DNA of 64,000 nucleotides from Spartobacteria bacterium. Its GTDB lineage: Bacteria > Verrucomicrobiota > Verrucomicrobiia > Chthoniobacterales > UBA10450. The notes under the pieces are model-generated. The model had not been told where the DNA came from and made no database searches. It was given only the letters and a program-made list of their open reading frames with translations. Of the stretch, positions 1 through 7,772 are shown piece by piece; within the stretch, counting starts at the first letter, position 1, and each line of letters begins with the position of its first letter. The stretch lies in the NCBI GenBank assembly GCA_003167555.1, contig PMSN01000009.1, positions 1-64,000 of the forward strand. Reading direction: 5' to 3'. The translations under genes were made by a program, and so were the position numbers.

Positions 1-832
1 CGCAGATCCAGCAAAGGTTTCCACAATTCTTCTTCGCTTCGTCCTGGGAAGGGTAGCATTTGGCGCCTCTCTCCCGAGCCTCGGCCTCGCTGACCTGCAC
101 AACTTTTCCGTCAACACAGATCCAGCAAAGTTTCCCACAATTCTTCTTCGCTTCTTCTGGCGAACCATAACATTGACCACCTTTGGCCGTGATTTCCGCC
201 GCCGGGAGCAGGACGACGTGTCCGTTGATGCAGCCCCAGCAATAATTAGGAGGCGGAGGCGGCGGTGGGCAGCCACAGTCCGGCGGACAGGGAAGCGGCC
301 ACCACCAACAATGCGGGGGTTGAGGCGGACAGGGCGGGTGCTTCCCGGGGCCGCCATGCCACTTGTAACAATGACAATCCGTTTCCCACCACCAGCCGCC
401 ACCTTCTTGGATCCAAACCCATTTACAGCAAACGTACGACCATTGCCCGCCATCGACAGGCGTCGGCGTCATCAAAAAGGCGTGTTTGTCTCCGTTATTC
501 GTAATGCCCTCGCCAATAATGAGGCATGAATCACTGATCGTTTTCGCCACCGTCAGGACCTTGAACTCGGTGACGGAAAGATCGCACAGCGTGTTGAGAT
601 CGTACATCTGGCCGCCCACGTAAAGGAACGCATGCTCGCTGCCGTCACTCATGGTCGAGGATCCGACGATCATTCCGGCCGCGTTTTGCCCCGGACCGGC
701 GACGCCGTTGGCTGAGCTCATATTGCCACCGAGGGTTCCCAAATCGGTGACGCTGTAGCTTAATTGCGCCTCCGCGCAGGTGAAGCCGACAAAGAAAGCG
801 AGAGCAGTCGCGAAAGAGATTTTAGTTTTCAT
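1..832 (-). CDS. Secreted HAF-repeat protein with Cys/Trp-rich tandem repeats; 3' end lies beyond the window
   Basis: An open frame of 277 codons starts at ATG 832-830 and is still open at position 1, so the gene is partial. Residues 1-22 form a signal peptide (MKTKIS, a hydrophobic core, then AEA before Q23). Residues 25-122 carry two HAF-type repeats: VTDLGTLGG, then HAFLYVGGQMYDLNTL near 68-82 and HAFLMTP near 117-123. Residues 129-195 are rich in Trp, Cys, His and Pro with a run of seven prolines. From residue 198 a 38-residue unit repeats (Cys 198, 201, 221, 232, then 236, 239, 259, 270, with a third copy starting at 274). Export is inferred from the signal peptide. The function of the Cys repeats is unknown; disulphide cross-linking or metal binding are possibilities. 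Confidence 0.8.
   Translation of the reverse strand, partial: MKTKISFATALAFFVGFTCAEAQLSYSVTDLGTLGGNMSSANGVAGPGQNAAGMIVGSSTMSDGSEHAFLYVGGQMYDLNTLCDLSVTEFKVLTVAKTISDSCLIIGEGITNNGDKHAFLMTPTPVDGGQWSYVCCKWVWIQEGGGWWWETDCHCYKWHGGPGKHPPCPPQPPHCWWWPLPCPPDCGCPPPPPPPNYCWGCINGHVVLLPAAEITAKGGQCYGSPEEAKKNCGKLCWICVDGKVVQVSEAEARERGAKCYPSQDEAKKNCGNLCWIC
14..241 (-). repeat. Two tandem 114-bp coding repeats (38-residue Cys4 unit), third copy starting at the window edge
   Basis: The DNA beginning CAGATCCAGCAAAG at position 3 recurs at position 117, an offset of exactly 114 bp. In protein each unit reads C-x2-C-x19-C-x10-C. The first CxxC is flanked by Trp and followed by a D/N-G-x-VV stretch, and EEAKKNCG or DEAKKNCG precedes the next copy. 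This is a coding repeat and not a CRISPR array: the period is 38 codons and the frame stays open. Confidence 0.85.
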
Positions 833-1086
833 TGTAAGTGGAGACTGATTGTGAGGTGTCCAAGACCGTAGCAAAAGGCGGTCTTGAAGCGAAGAAAAAT
901 CTGTGGCACGGCTTGGATGATCCCCCAGCGCGCCGCGGCGTCGCTCTCCCTCACTTGCTAAACACTCACCATTTCTTGCGCGAGTTGCGCCGGGTTCGGT
1001 CGACAAACGCGAAAGGATTGCGCTTCTTATCGCCGGGGGTAAATTCTTCCCGTTACTTAAACCCTCAAAAGCAAGCTATTCGACTT

Positions 1087-2670
1087 ATGAAAACAACTGC
1101 TTCCCGCTCACGTATTCCGACCCAAATCCGCAAAGCATCACGCGCTGGCAGCAGCAACGGCCACGTTTCCGGCAGCACTGAAACTAAAATCAGCCCGCGC
1201 GTTGCCGCGTGGCTCAAGAAACCAAAACAGAATCTCATCGGCGGCAAATGGGCGCCCGCCGCATCCGGAAAATTGTTCGACGTGTTCAATCCCGCCGATG
1301 CGTCGGTGATTGCCCGCGTTCCCGACAGCGGCAAAGAAGACATCAATCGGGCGGTGCGCGCGGCGCGGTGCGCGTTCGACTCCGGCCCGTGGCGTCGCCT
1401 GACGCCGAGCGAACGCGCCAGACTGGTTTGGAAAGTCGGCGATCTCATTCTCGAAAACGCGGACGAACTTGCCGAACTCGAATCGCTCGACAACGGCAAG
1501 CCCCGCACCGTCGCCCGCTTCGCGGACGTTCCACTTGCGGCGGACATTTTTCACTACATGGCCGGCTGGGCGACGAAGCTTGAAGGCAACACCATTCCCA
1601 TCAGCGTGCCCTACGCGCCCGGCAGCCAATTTCACGCGTTCACGTTGCGCGAGCCAGTCGGCGTCGTTGGCCAGATCATTCCGTGGAATTTTCCGCTGCT
1701 CATGGCCGCATGGAAACTCGCGCCGGCGCTCGCAACTGGAAATTGTGTCGTCCTCAAACCCGCCGAACAAACGCCGCTCACTGCGCTTCGCCTCGGCGAA
1801 ATTTTTCTCGCCGCTGGAATTCCTGAAGGCGTTGTCAACATCGTCACCGGGTTCGGCGAAACTGCGGGTGCAGCTCTCGCCGCTCACGACGACGTGGACA
1901 AAATCGCGTTCACCGGCTCGACGGAAGTTGGAAAAATCATCGTTCGCGCCGCTGTGGGAAATCTAAAAAAGGTCAGCCTCGAACTCGGTGGCAAATCGCC
2001 TAACATCGTCTTCAAAGACGTGGGCGATCTCGACGCAGCCATCGCGGGCGCGGCGAACGCCATTTTCTTCAACCACGGCCAATGTTGTTGCGCTGGCTCG
2101 CGCTTGCTGGTCGAGCGCGCTATTTTTGACGAAGTCGTTGAAGGCGTAGCGGCCCACGCCAAGAAGATCAAACTCGGCCCCGGCCTCGACGCTTCGACGG
2201 AAATGGGCCCGCTCGTTTCCGAAGAGCAACTGAAACGCGTCACTAATTACATGCACCAGGGCAAACAGGCCGGCGCGTGTTACGTCACTGGGGGTGAGAG
2301 AGCCGGGAAACGCGGTTACTTCGTGAGGCCGACCGTCGTCAAAGACGTGAAGCCGGACATGAGCATCGTGCGCGAAGAAATTTTTGGACCGGTCGTCGTG
2401 GCGGAGCCATTTACGAAAGCGGAAGAGTTGATTCCGCGCGCCAACCAGACACCCTACGGCCTCGCCGCCGGCGTTTGGACGCGCGACATTTCCAAAGCGC
2501 ATCGCATCGCCGCCGCGCTGAAAGCGGGAACAGTTTGGATCAACTGCTACAACATTCTTGATTCAGCGCTGCCGTTCGGCGGTTACAAACAATCCGGCTG
2601 GGGCCGCGAAATGGGTCACGAAGTTCTCGAACTCTACACCCAGACAAAAGCGGTGGTCGTCGGACTGTAA
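1087..2670 (+). CDS. NAD(P)-dependent aldehyde dehydrogenase
   Basis: The product of 527 aa belongs to the ALDH superfamily, closest in style to ALDH1/2 or betaine-aldehyde dehydrogenases, which oxidise aldehydes to carboxylates. Visible motifs are IPWNFPLLMAAWKLAPAL for cofactor binding, FTGSTEVGK, the general base Glu at about residue 299 in LELGGKSPN, and the nucleophile in GQCCCAGSR (middle Cys, about 334). PFGGYKQSGWGRE near the C-terminus is the usual ALDH tail. The frame is open upstream to 838, but that stretch is low-quality sequence between divergent genes. ATG 1087 leaves a basic, Ser/Thr-rich tail of about 45 residues before the ALDH fold. The substrate cannot be assigned. Confidence 0.93.
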   Translation: MKTTASRSRIPTQIRKASRAGSSNGHVSGSTETKISPRVAAWLKKPKQNLIGGKWAPAASGKLFDVFNPADASVIARVPDSGKEDINRAVRAARCAFDSGPWRRLTPSERARLVWKVGDLILENADELAELESLDNGKPRTVARFADVPLAADIFHYMAGWATKLEGNTIPISVPYAPGSQFHAFTLREPVGVVGQIIPWNFPLLMAAWKLAPALATGNCVVLKPAEQTPLTALRLGEIFLAAGIPEGVVNIVTGFGETAGAALAAHDDVDKIAFTGSTEVGKIIVRAAVGNLKKVSLELGGKSPNIVFKDVGDLDAAIAGAANAIFFNHGQCCCAGSRLLVERAIFDEVVEGVAAHAKKIKLGPGLDASTEMGPLVSEEQLKRVTNYMHQGKQAGACYVTGGERAGKRGYFVRPTVVKDVKPDMSIVREEIFGPVVVAEPFTKAEELIPRANQTPYGLAAGVWTRDISKAHRIAAALKAGTVWINCYNILDSALPFGGYKQSGWGREMGHEVLELYTQTKAVVVGL

Positions 2671-2857
2671 CGGAGCGCAACGCTGCGGTTAGTAGTTATC
2701 TGTTCTCTCCCTGCCGCCATGGCTTAAGGGACGGCGGAACCTGCGGTTGTTTATGTCTATCGTTGGATACCCGAGATTTGATCGAAGGGCCAATGAGACG
2801 AGTAAAGCGCCGACGCATGCCAGAAATGGGGCAAATAACCGGAAAAGGCTCACATCA

Positions 2858-2883
2858 TTGAGAAAAAACGAGGCGTTTCTCAA
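2858..2883. promoter_or_regulatory. 8-bp inverted repeat upstream of small membrane-protein gene
   Basis: TTGAGAAA at 2858-2865 and TTTCTCAA at 2876-2883 form perfect arms around a 10-nt loop, 25 nt before the ATG at 2909. TAGTAT at 2891-2896 could serve as a -10 box. It may be an operator or a weak hairpin; nothing decides between them. Confidence 0.3.
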
Positions 2884-2908
2884 AGTTGTCTAGTATGCTG
2901 GAGACGAA

Positions 2909-3202
2909 ATGAACCTCAGCACTATGATTAAGCGGCCGAGTGCCTTTGTTCCGGTGGCGATGTCGTTGGCGGCGCTCGCCATTGTGCTTGTTCACATCAT
3001 CAGGTCCGGCGTGGCTCGGGAGGCCGACGAGGGCACGGCGGCGCATCTTTGGCAGCTAATGATGGCGGCACAGATTCCGATCATCGCGTTTTTCGCCGTC
3101 CGCTGGCTGCCGCAGAGCCCACGGTCGGCGCTGCCGGTCCTGGCGCTACAAGCGGTCGCGGCGCTCGCCGCACTTGCGCCAGTTTACTTGCTCAACTGGT
3201 AA
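2909..3202 (+). CDS. Small three-helix membrane protein, function unknown
   Basis: The 97-residue product has about three hydrophobic segments: roughly residues 11-31 (PVAMSLAALAIVLVHII), 48-62 (MMAAQIPIIAFFAV) and 75-95 (VLALQAVAALAALAPVYLL). It is the first of three small, same-strand membrane-protein genes (with 3288 and 3722). The spacing is 85-90 bp, so they may be separately expressed. I recognise no family. Hydrophobic pattern, clean ATG and codon usage support it as real. It could be an orphan subunit-like or stress membrane protein. Confidence 0.65.
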   Translation: MNLSTMIKRPSAFVPVAMSLAALAIVLVHIIRSGVAREADEGTAAHLWQLMMAAQIPIIAFFAVRWLPQSPRSALPVLALQAVAALAALAPVYLLNW

Positions 3203-3287
3203 CGGAGGCCGGGAAGAAAGTAGGAAAGCTAAATTAGAAAGTAGAAAACTTGAGCTTTATCGTTACGCTGCCTACACCATCACAAAT

Positions 3288-3632
3288 ATGAACGACACAA
3301 AAATCTTTTCCGAACTGTTGGGCGGAGTCGCCACCCAGTTACCGGTACTCCTGGTCTGTCTGGTCGGTATTATGGTCGCACTCATTTCCTGGCGGCGCGC
3401 ACCCGCTGCGTCGCTCTGGACCCTTCTCGCCTTCGGCCTCGCCCTGCTCTTGTGCATCCTGATTCCAATCAGTCAGCAGACGATGCTGCGCATGATGAAG
3501 GAGAGCAGCCTGGACACGAGGGTCACCGCCAATATTGCGCTCGGGGTTGTCTGGTCGATCGTGAGAGCTATCAGCTACATCCTTCTCCTCGTGGGCGTGT
3601 ATGCGGGACGGAAAAGCGCTTCCCCTGCTTAA
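3288..3632 (+). CDS. Small membrane protein, function unknown
   Basis: The product from ATG 3288 has 114 residues (MNDTKIFSELLGGV). The frame extends upstream to 3174, but that part has no membrane-protein character and overlaps the previous gene. Three or four hydrophobic helices are visible: LPVLLVCLVGIMVALISW, LWTLLAFGLALLLCILIP and IVRAISYILLLVGVYAG. The start peptide MNDT is also used by the next gene. No family is recognised. Confidence 0.65.
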   Translation: MNDTKIFSELLGGVATQLPVLLVCLVGIMVALISWRRAPAASLWTLLAFGLALLLCILIPISQQTMLRMMKESSLDTRVTANIALGVVWSIVRAISYILLLVGVYAGRKSASPA

Positions 3633-3721
3633 CCGCCTAATTTTGGAGCTGGCCGGCAACTTACGACTTCCCAACTCACTCGGTTATTGTTAAACCTCGG
3701 CCCAAACAACTCCATCCTACA

Positions 3722-4060
3722 ATGAACGACACACCACCAAGCCAACGCCCAGTCGCGATTACTATCATCTGCATTATCGGGTTCATCGGCGCCGCCCTTA
3801 CGATCCCGCTTATTTTCTCCAGTGCTGCGAGCGGAATTGGTGGGTGGTATCCGCCTTATCTCGGTCTCAGCGCCGTAATCGGTCTTGTTTGCATGATCGG
3901 CCTTTGGCAAATGAGGAAATGGGCCGTCTACCTCTACACCGCCTTCTGCGTTCTCAATCAGGTGGTCCTGATGGCGATGGGCGTCTGGAACATTTTTGCG
4001 CTGGTGATTCCGGCGATCGTGATCGCCATCGGCTTCGCGTATATCTCGAAGATGAGGTAG
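3722..4060 (+). CDS. Small four-helix membrane protein, function unknown
   Basis: The 112-residue protein has a short polar N-terminus (MNDTPPSQRP) and then four hydrophobic helices, with a conserved-looking turn GLWQMRKWAVYLYTAF between helices 2 and 3. This resembles small uncharacterised membrane proteins common in soil bacteria. It is followed 15 nt later by the convergent end of the decarboxylase gene. No catalytic motif is seen and no function can be assigned. Confidence 0.7.
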   Translation: MNDTPPSQRPVAITIICIIGFIGAALTIPLIFSSAASGIGGWYPPYLGLSAVIGLVCMIGLWQMRKWAVYLYTAFCVLNQVVLMAMGVWNIFALVIPAIVIAIGFAYISKMR

Positions 4061-4075
4061 GCCCCATCGGGTCCG

Positions 4076-5518
4076 CTAGACCGCTGCCCGAATCATTTCC
4101 CAGACACGGGCGACGTGTTCTTCGGTCGTTAGGATGTTGCCCAAGCCAAGACGCATCACTACGCGACCGCGTAGCTTCGTCTGAGTCAGATAGGCGTCGC
4201 CCGAGGCGTTGATCCTGGCCACAGCTTCGCTGTTTTGCCGGTCGGCGACTTGGTCATCGCTGTTCTTGAGACGGAAACAAACCACTCCCATCATCACCGG
4301 TGCCGAAAGCTCAAAGCGCGGGTCCTCTTCAATCCAGCGCGCGAAAAGTTGGGCCAGCCTCAGGTGTTCGCGAATGCGCGCCGCCATTCCTTCGCGGCCG
4401 AACGCGCGCCAAACCACCCAGGCCTTGAGTGCGCGAAAGCGGCGGCCGAGTTGCACGCCGTAATCCATGTAGTTTATCTCCGCGCCGGCGGGATCGCGTA
4501 GGTGCAGGTGCTCGGGAGCGAGCGTGAAGAGGCGCCGCAACCGCTCGATGTCGCGCACATAGAGCGCGCTGAAATCGAACGGCACAAAGAGCATCTTGTG
4601 CGGATTGATGACGAGCGAATCGGCTTCCGCCCAAGCGTCAGTCACCCATTTTTCTTCGGGCAAAAGCGCCAGGCCGCCGCCGTAGGCCGCGTCGATGTGC
4701 AGCCACATCCGGTGGTCGCGGCAAATTTTCGCGATCTCGCGAACAGGATCAACACTGGCGGTGGAGGTCGTGCCGACTGTCGCGACGACAGCGAGCGGCC
4801 GGAGGCCCGCATTCACATCGGCCATCACCGCGTCGCGCAAAGCGGCAAGGTCCATCCGAAATTGGGCATCGCTCGGAATGCGCCGCACGTTCTCTTCTCC
4901 GATCCCGATCGCGATCGCCCCTTTCTCCACGGAGCTATGGGCCTGGTCAGAAGCATAAATGCGGAAGACAGGCAGTTCGGCGCGCCCGCTTAGTCCGAGC
5001 TTCCGGGTATTTGGCGCGGCTTGTTCCCGGGCGGTGGCCAGCGCATGCATCGTCGAGATCGAGGCGGTATCGTAGACGACGCCTTGGAAGTCAGCCGGCA
5101 AAGTGAGCCATTGCCTGAGCCAGTCGAGCACGAGTGTCTCCAGCTCAGTCGCAGCAGGGGAAGTGCGCCAGGTCATGGCGTTGACATTCAGCGCCGCGGT
5201 AATCATCTCGGCGAGAATCCCAGGGTTGGTCGTCGTGCATCCGAAGTAACTCATAAACTGCGGGTGCGCCCAATGAGCGACGCCAGGGACAATGACGCGT
5301 TCGATGTCACTAAAGATCGCGTCAAGTGAGGCACCGCCTTCTGGTGGAGTTCCATCCAACTGCGCGAGAACAGCGCCTGGTTTGTCGTTCGGTGCAATCG
5401 GACGTTCTGCTATGTGCGCGCGATAGTCTGCAATCCAGTCCGCCATCGCATGCAAGCGCTCACGGAACTCCTCGTTAGGCAAGTCCCCGAGCCGGCCGAT
5501 CTGTGACGGGCGATTCAT
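4076..5518 (-). CDS. PLP-dependent group II (aromatic-amino-acid type) decarboxylase
   Basis: The 480-residue protein matches the aromatic-L-amino-acid/glutamate decarboxylase family, which removes the alpha-carboxyl group of amino acids using pyridoxal phosphate. It shows AHPQFMSYFG (substrate and PLP region, about residues 83-92), HSSVEKGAIAIG, LHIDAAYGGG (Asp for the PLP ring nitrogen) and INPHKML with the PLP-binding Lys at about residue 308. Length is typical of bacterial members. The substrate (Tyr, Trp, DOPA, Phe, or another) cannot be told from sequence alone. It starts at ATG 5518, 21 nt after the Omp85 gene stop at 5540, so it may be the last gene of the tamB-Omp85 transcription unit. 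Confidence 0.9.
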   Translation of the reverse strand: MNRPSQIGRLGDLPNEEFRERLHAMADWIADYRAHIAERPIAPNDKPGAVLAQLDGTPPEGGASLDAIFSDIERVIVPGVAHWAHPQFMSYFGCTTTNPGILAEMITAALNVNAMTWRTSPAATELETLVLDWLRQWLTLPADFQGVVYDTASISTMHALATAREQAAPNTRKLGLSGRAELPVFRIYASDQAHSSVEKGAIAIGIGEENVRRIPSDAQFRMDLAALRDAVMADVNAGLRPLAVVATVGTTSTASVDPVREIAKICRDHRMWLHIDAAYGGGLALLPEEKWVTDAWAEADSLVINPHKMLFVPFDFSALYVRDIERLRRLFTLAPEHLHLRDPAGAEINYMDYGVQLGRRFRALKAWVVWRAFGREGMAARIREHLRLAQLFARWIEEDPRFELSAPVMMGVVCFRLKNSDDQVADRQNSEAVARINASGDAYLTQTKLRGRVVMRLGLGNILTTEEHVARVWEMIRAAV

Positions 5519-5539
5519 TCGTTAGGTATTCGTGAGGAC

Positions 5540-7771
5540 TTAGAAAGCGAAGCCAAAGCTGAAATGGAAAGCGCCGAAAGCTTCGCCCGCGCGCCGATCG
5601 GGATTGTAGCCGTAATCGACGCGGATCGGACCGATCGGGAGTTTGTAGCGCAGTCCCAGGCCCACCGCGTAGCGCATGTCGTCAAAACCGGCGGTAACGT
5701 TGGAAAACGGATCGGTCGCGCTGGGAAGAAGATTGCCGGCATCGAAGAAGACGGCGCCCTGCAGCTCGCCATAAAGCGGGAAAGTATATTCGGCATTGAA
5801 GACGGAAAAGAACTCGCCGCCGATTGAGTTGCCTCGATTGTGCGGGCCGAGATCGCGCTCGGCAAAGCTGCGCACGGTGGTGCTGCCGCCATTGAAAAAT
5901 CTTTCGTCGATCGGAATGGCCGCCGTCGTCTCGTCGCCGTTCAAGCTGTGGATGATGCCGGCTCGCGCGCCGAGCGCCAGCAATGTGCGTCGGTCGGCCT
6001 TGCCCAGTTGGGGCGCGGAGCCAAACGGAATAAAATAAGTGAACCGCGCCGTGCTCCGGATGAAATCGATATTGCTGCCGAGCGCGGTCGTGGCGAGATC
6101 GACGGTGCTATCGAAAACGAAACCGCGGCTCGGGTTCACCTTGCTATCGCGGAGGTCGAGCGTTTGGGTGAGGCCGATTGAGGTCACGAAGTAGGATGTG
6201 CGTCCCAGAAACTGCGGATCGATATCGGCGCTGGTGACATCGACATGTCGCGCGCTCAAAACAAGGCCGACCTCGTAGTACTTCGTGATCTTGCGGGTGA
6301 GATCGAGACGAATGCCCGTCTCGAACTTCGTGTAACCGTCGAAATCGAAAGTCAGCGCGGAGAGCTTCGCTTTGAAACCGAAGTCGGTGTCGAAGAAATA
6401 CGGATCCTCCCAGAGGATTTCCCACTTGTAACCGCGCTCCGACCATTCCGCCAGAGTCGAGAGTGGCCGGCCGTAGCCGAAGAGATCGCGATCGCGATAG
6501 CTCGCGCCGACGATCGCGCCGGTGTAGGAGCCGTAACCGAGCGAGAACCCAAACTCCTTGCTCTTTGCTTCCTCCGCCGAGATGTCGAGCCGCAACGCGT
6601 TGCCGCCGACCGGAGTGGGCTTGATTTGCAGCACGTTGAACAAGCCGGTCTTCATCAACTCACGAAATCTTTCGTCCACCAATTCCGGGCTGTAGGTCTT
6701 GCCGGTGAACTTACTGAACCGGCGCTCGAGATAACTGGGCTGCAACCGCTCGAGGCCCTTTACCGTTACACCATCGAAATGGTAAAGCGGCCCCGGAGTT
6801 ATCGAGACTACGACCGGCACGTGGCCATTGATCGCGGCGGGCGGATTACCGGTAGCATCTACTTTCACTTCGTAGTAGCCGAGCGCGCGGTAATAGGTCT
6901 GGAGCCGGCGCGGAATATCCGAGACGCGCCCATCGGTATAAGGCTGCTCCACGAGATCGACCATCTGGCCTTGCAACGTCTGGGAGTCATAAATCGTCTG
7001 CCCGGTAAAGGCGATATTGCCGAAGAAATACTGACGCCCTTCCGTGATCGGAATGGTCGCGTCTATGTGCGAACCATCCTCGGCGTAGTGATAAATGGGC
7101 GGCTCGACCTTCGCGTCGAGGAAACCTAACGAGACGTAAAGGCGATGGACGAGATCGGCGCCTTCCTCCACGTCCGCCGAGACGAAGGGAAGTTTCTTCT
7201 GGAGTTTTGAATAACGTTCGCGGGTCGGACCGACGGCGTATTCGAACAACACATCCGCCGGCTGGTGCTGGTTGCCGACGAAATTCACGAACCCCAGCGT
7301 GACGAGGGGGCCTTCGTTGACGTCGAGCCGCAGATGGTCGCCGGACTCGATGGTGTAGCGCACGCTGACTTTCGCGTAGCCGTGTTTCCGGTAAAACAGC
7401 TCGAGAAAGAAGGCCGCGTCATCGCCGCGCGCCGCGGTGAGACCATAATCGTCGATCGTCGTGATCTGCTCCTTCAACTCCGAGCGCAGCTCCTTCTCGC
7501 TGAAAACCGTCTGCCCACCGAACTCGATGACGCTGGTGTGTTGCGCCTTCTTCTCCTGCTCCTTTGCGACCGCGCGCTGGGCCTTGTCCTTTTGTTCCGG
7601 ACGCGGAACCTGCACCGCGGTTTGGGCGAGAGCGTTTGCGAAACCGAAGGACACAATGAAAGCCAGGCATGAGAGCTGTAGCCGCGTCGCTCTGTCGACG
7701 CGAAGGCGTAAGGGCGGCGACTGAGCGGCGCCGCTACAGTGCTTGGGCTTGGGCAAGGTCACGCGGTTCAT
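5540..7771 (-). CDS. Omp85 family outer-membrane protein (BamA/TamA-like)
   Basis: The 743-residue protein has an N-terminal export signal (hydrophobic LSCLAFIVSFGFANALAQ, about residues 33-50), several POTRA-like repeats (about 75-400, e.g. GPLVTLGFVNFVGN and GPLYHFDGVTVKGLERL) and a C-terminal 16-strand barrel region ending VDYGYNPDRRAGEAFGAFHFSFGFAF, with a terminal Phe as in BamA/TamA barrels. It starts 1 nt after the stop of the TamB-like gene, so the pair is an operon and by analogy to TamA-TamB exports or inserts envelope components. Residues of about 12-32, ahead of the hydrophobic core, are encoded by a palindromic repeat (7676-7739), giving an unusually long n-region. No better start exists downstream. 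Confidence 0.92.
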   Translation of the reverse strand: MNRVTLPKPKHCSGAAQSPPLRLRVDRATRLQLSCLAFIVSFGFANALAQTAVQVPRPEQKDKAQRAVAKEQEKKAQHTSVIEFGGQTVFSEKELRSELKEQITTIDDYGLTAARGDDAAFFLELFYRKHGYAKVSVRYTIESGDHLRLDVNEGPLVTLGFVNFVGNQHQPADVLFEYAVGPTRERYSKLQKKLPFVSADVEEGADLVHRLYVSLGFLDAKVEPPIYHYAEDGSHIDATIPITEGRQYFFGNIAFTGQTIYDSQTLQGQMVDLVEQPYTDGRVSDIPRRLQTYYRALGYYEVKVDATGNPPAAINGHVPVVVSITPGPLYHFDGVTVKGLERLQPSYLERRFSKFTGKTYSPELVDERFRELMKTGLFNVLQIKPTPVGGNALRLDISAEEAKSKEFGFSLGYGSYTGAIVGASYRDRDLFGYGRPLSTLAEWSERGYKWEILWEDPYFFDTDFGFKAKLSALTFDFDGYTKFETGIRLDLTRKITKYYEVGLVLSARHVDVTSADIDPQFLGRTSYFVTSIGLTQTLDLRDSKVNPSRGFVFDSTVDLATTALGSNIDFIRSTARFTYFIPFGSAPQLGKADRRTLLALGARAGIIHSLNGDETTAAIPIDERFFNGGSTTVRSFAERDLGPHNRGNSIGGEFFSVFNAEYTFPLYGELQGAVFFDAGNLLPSATDPFSNVTAGFDDMRYAVGLGLRYKLPIGPIRVDYGYNPDRRAGEAFGAFHFSFGFAF
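7676..7739. repeat. Palindromic repeat inside the 5' end of the Omp85 gene
   Basis: The outer arms begin CTGTAGCCGCG on the left and end CGCCGCTACAG on the right (13 of 15 outer bases pair). The left arm contains its own hairpin CGCGTCG-CTCTGT-CGACGCG. The architecture is the same as the intergenic elements at 24797 and 51926, but here the element is translated. Confidence 0.7.
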
Positions 7772-7772
7772 C

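Noticed and set aside
1-241. 114-bp repeats considered as a CRISPR array or satellite
   Set aside because: The period is exactly 38 codons, the frame is open throughout and the units differ as expected for protein repeats; there are no spacers.
838-1086. Upstream extension of the aldehyde dehydrogenase frame to 838
   Set aside because: The 83 extra residues have no ALDH similarity and would fill the promoter region between divergent genes; ATG 1087 fits the family better.
2689-2883. Small minus-strand frame of 64 codons in the gap before 2909
   Set aside because: It covers the inverted repeat and the presumed promoter, has no recognisable features and no good ribosome site.
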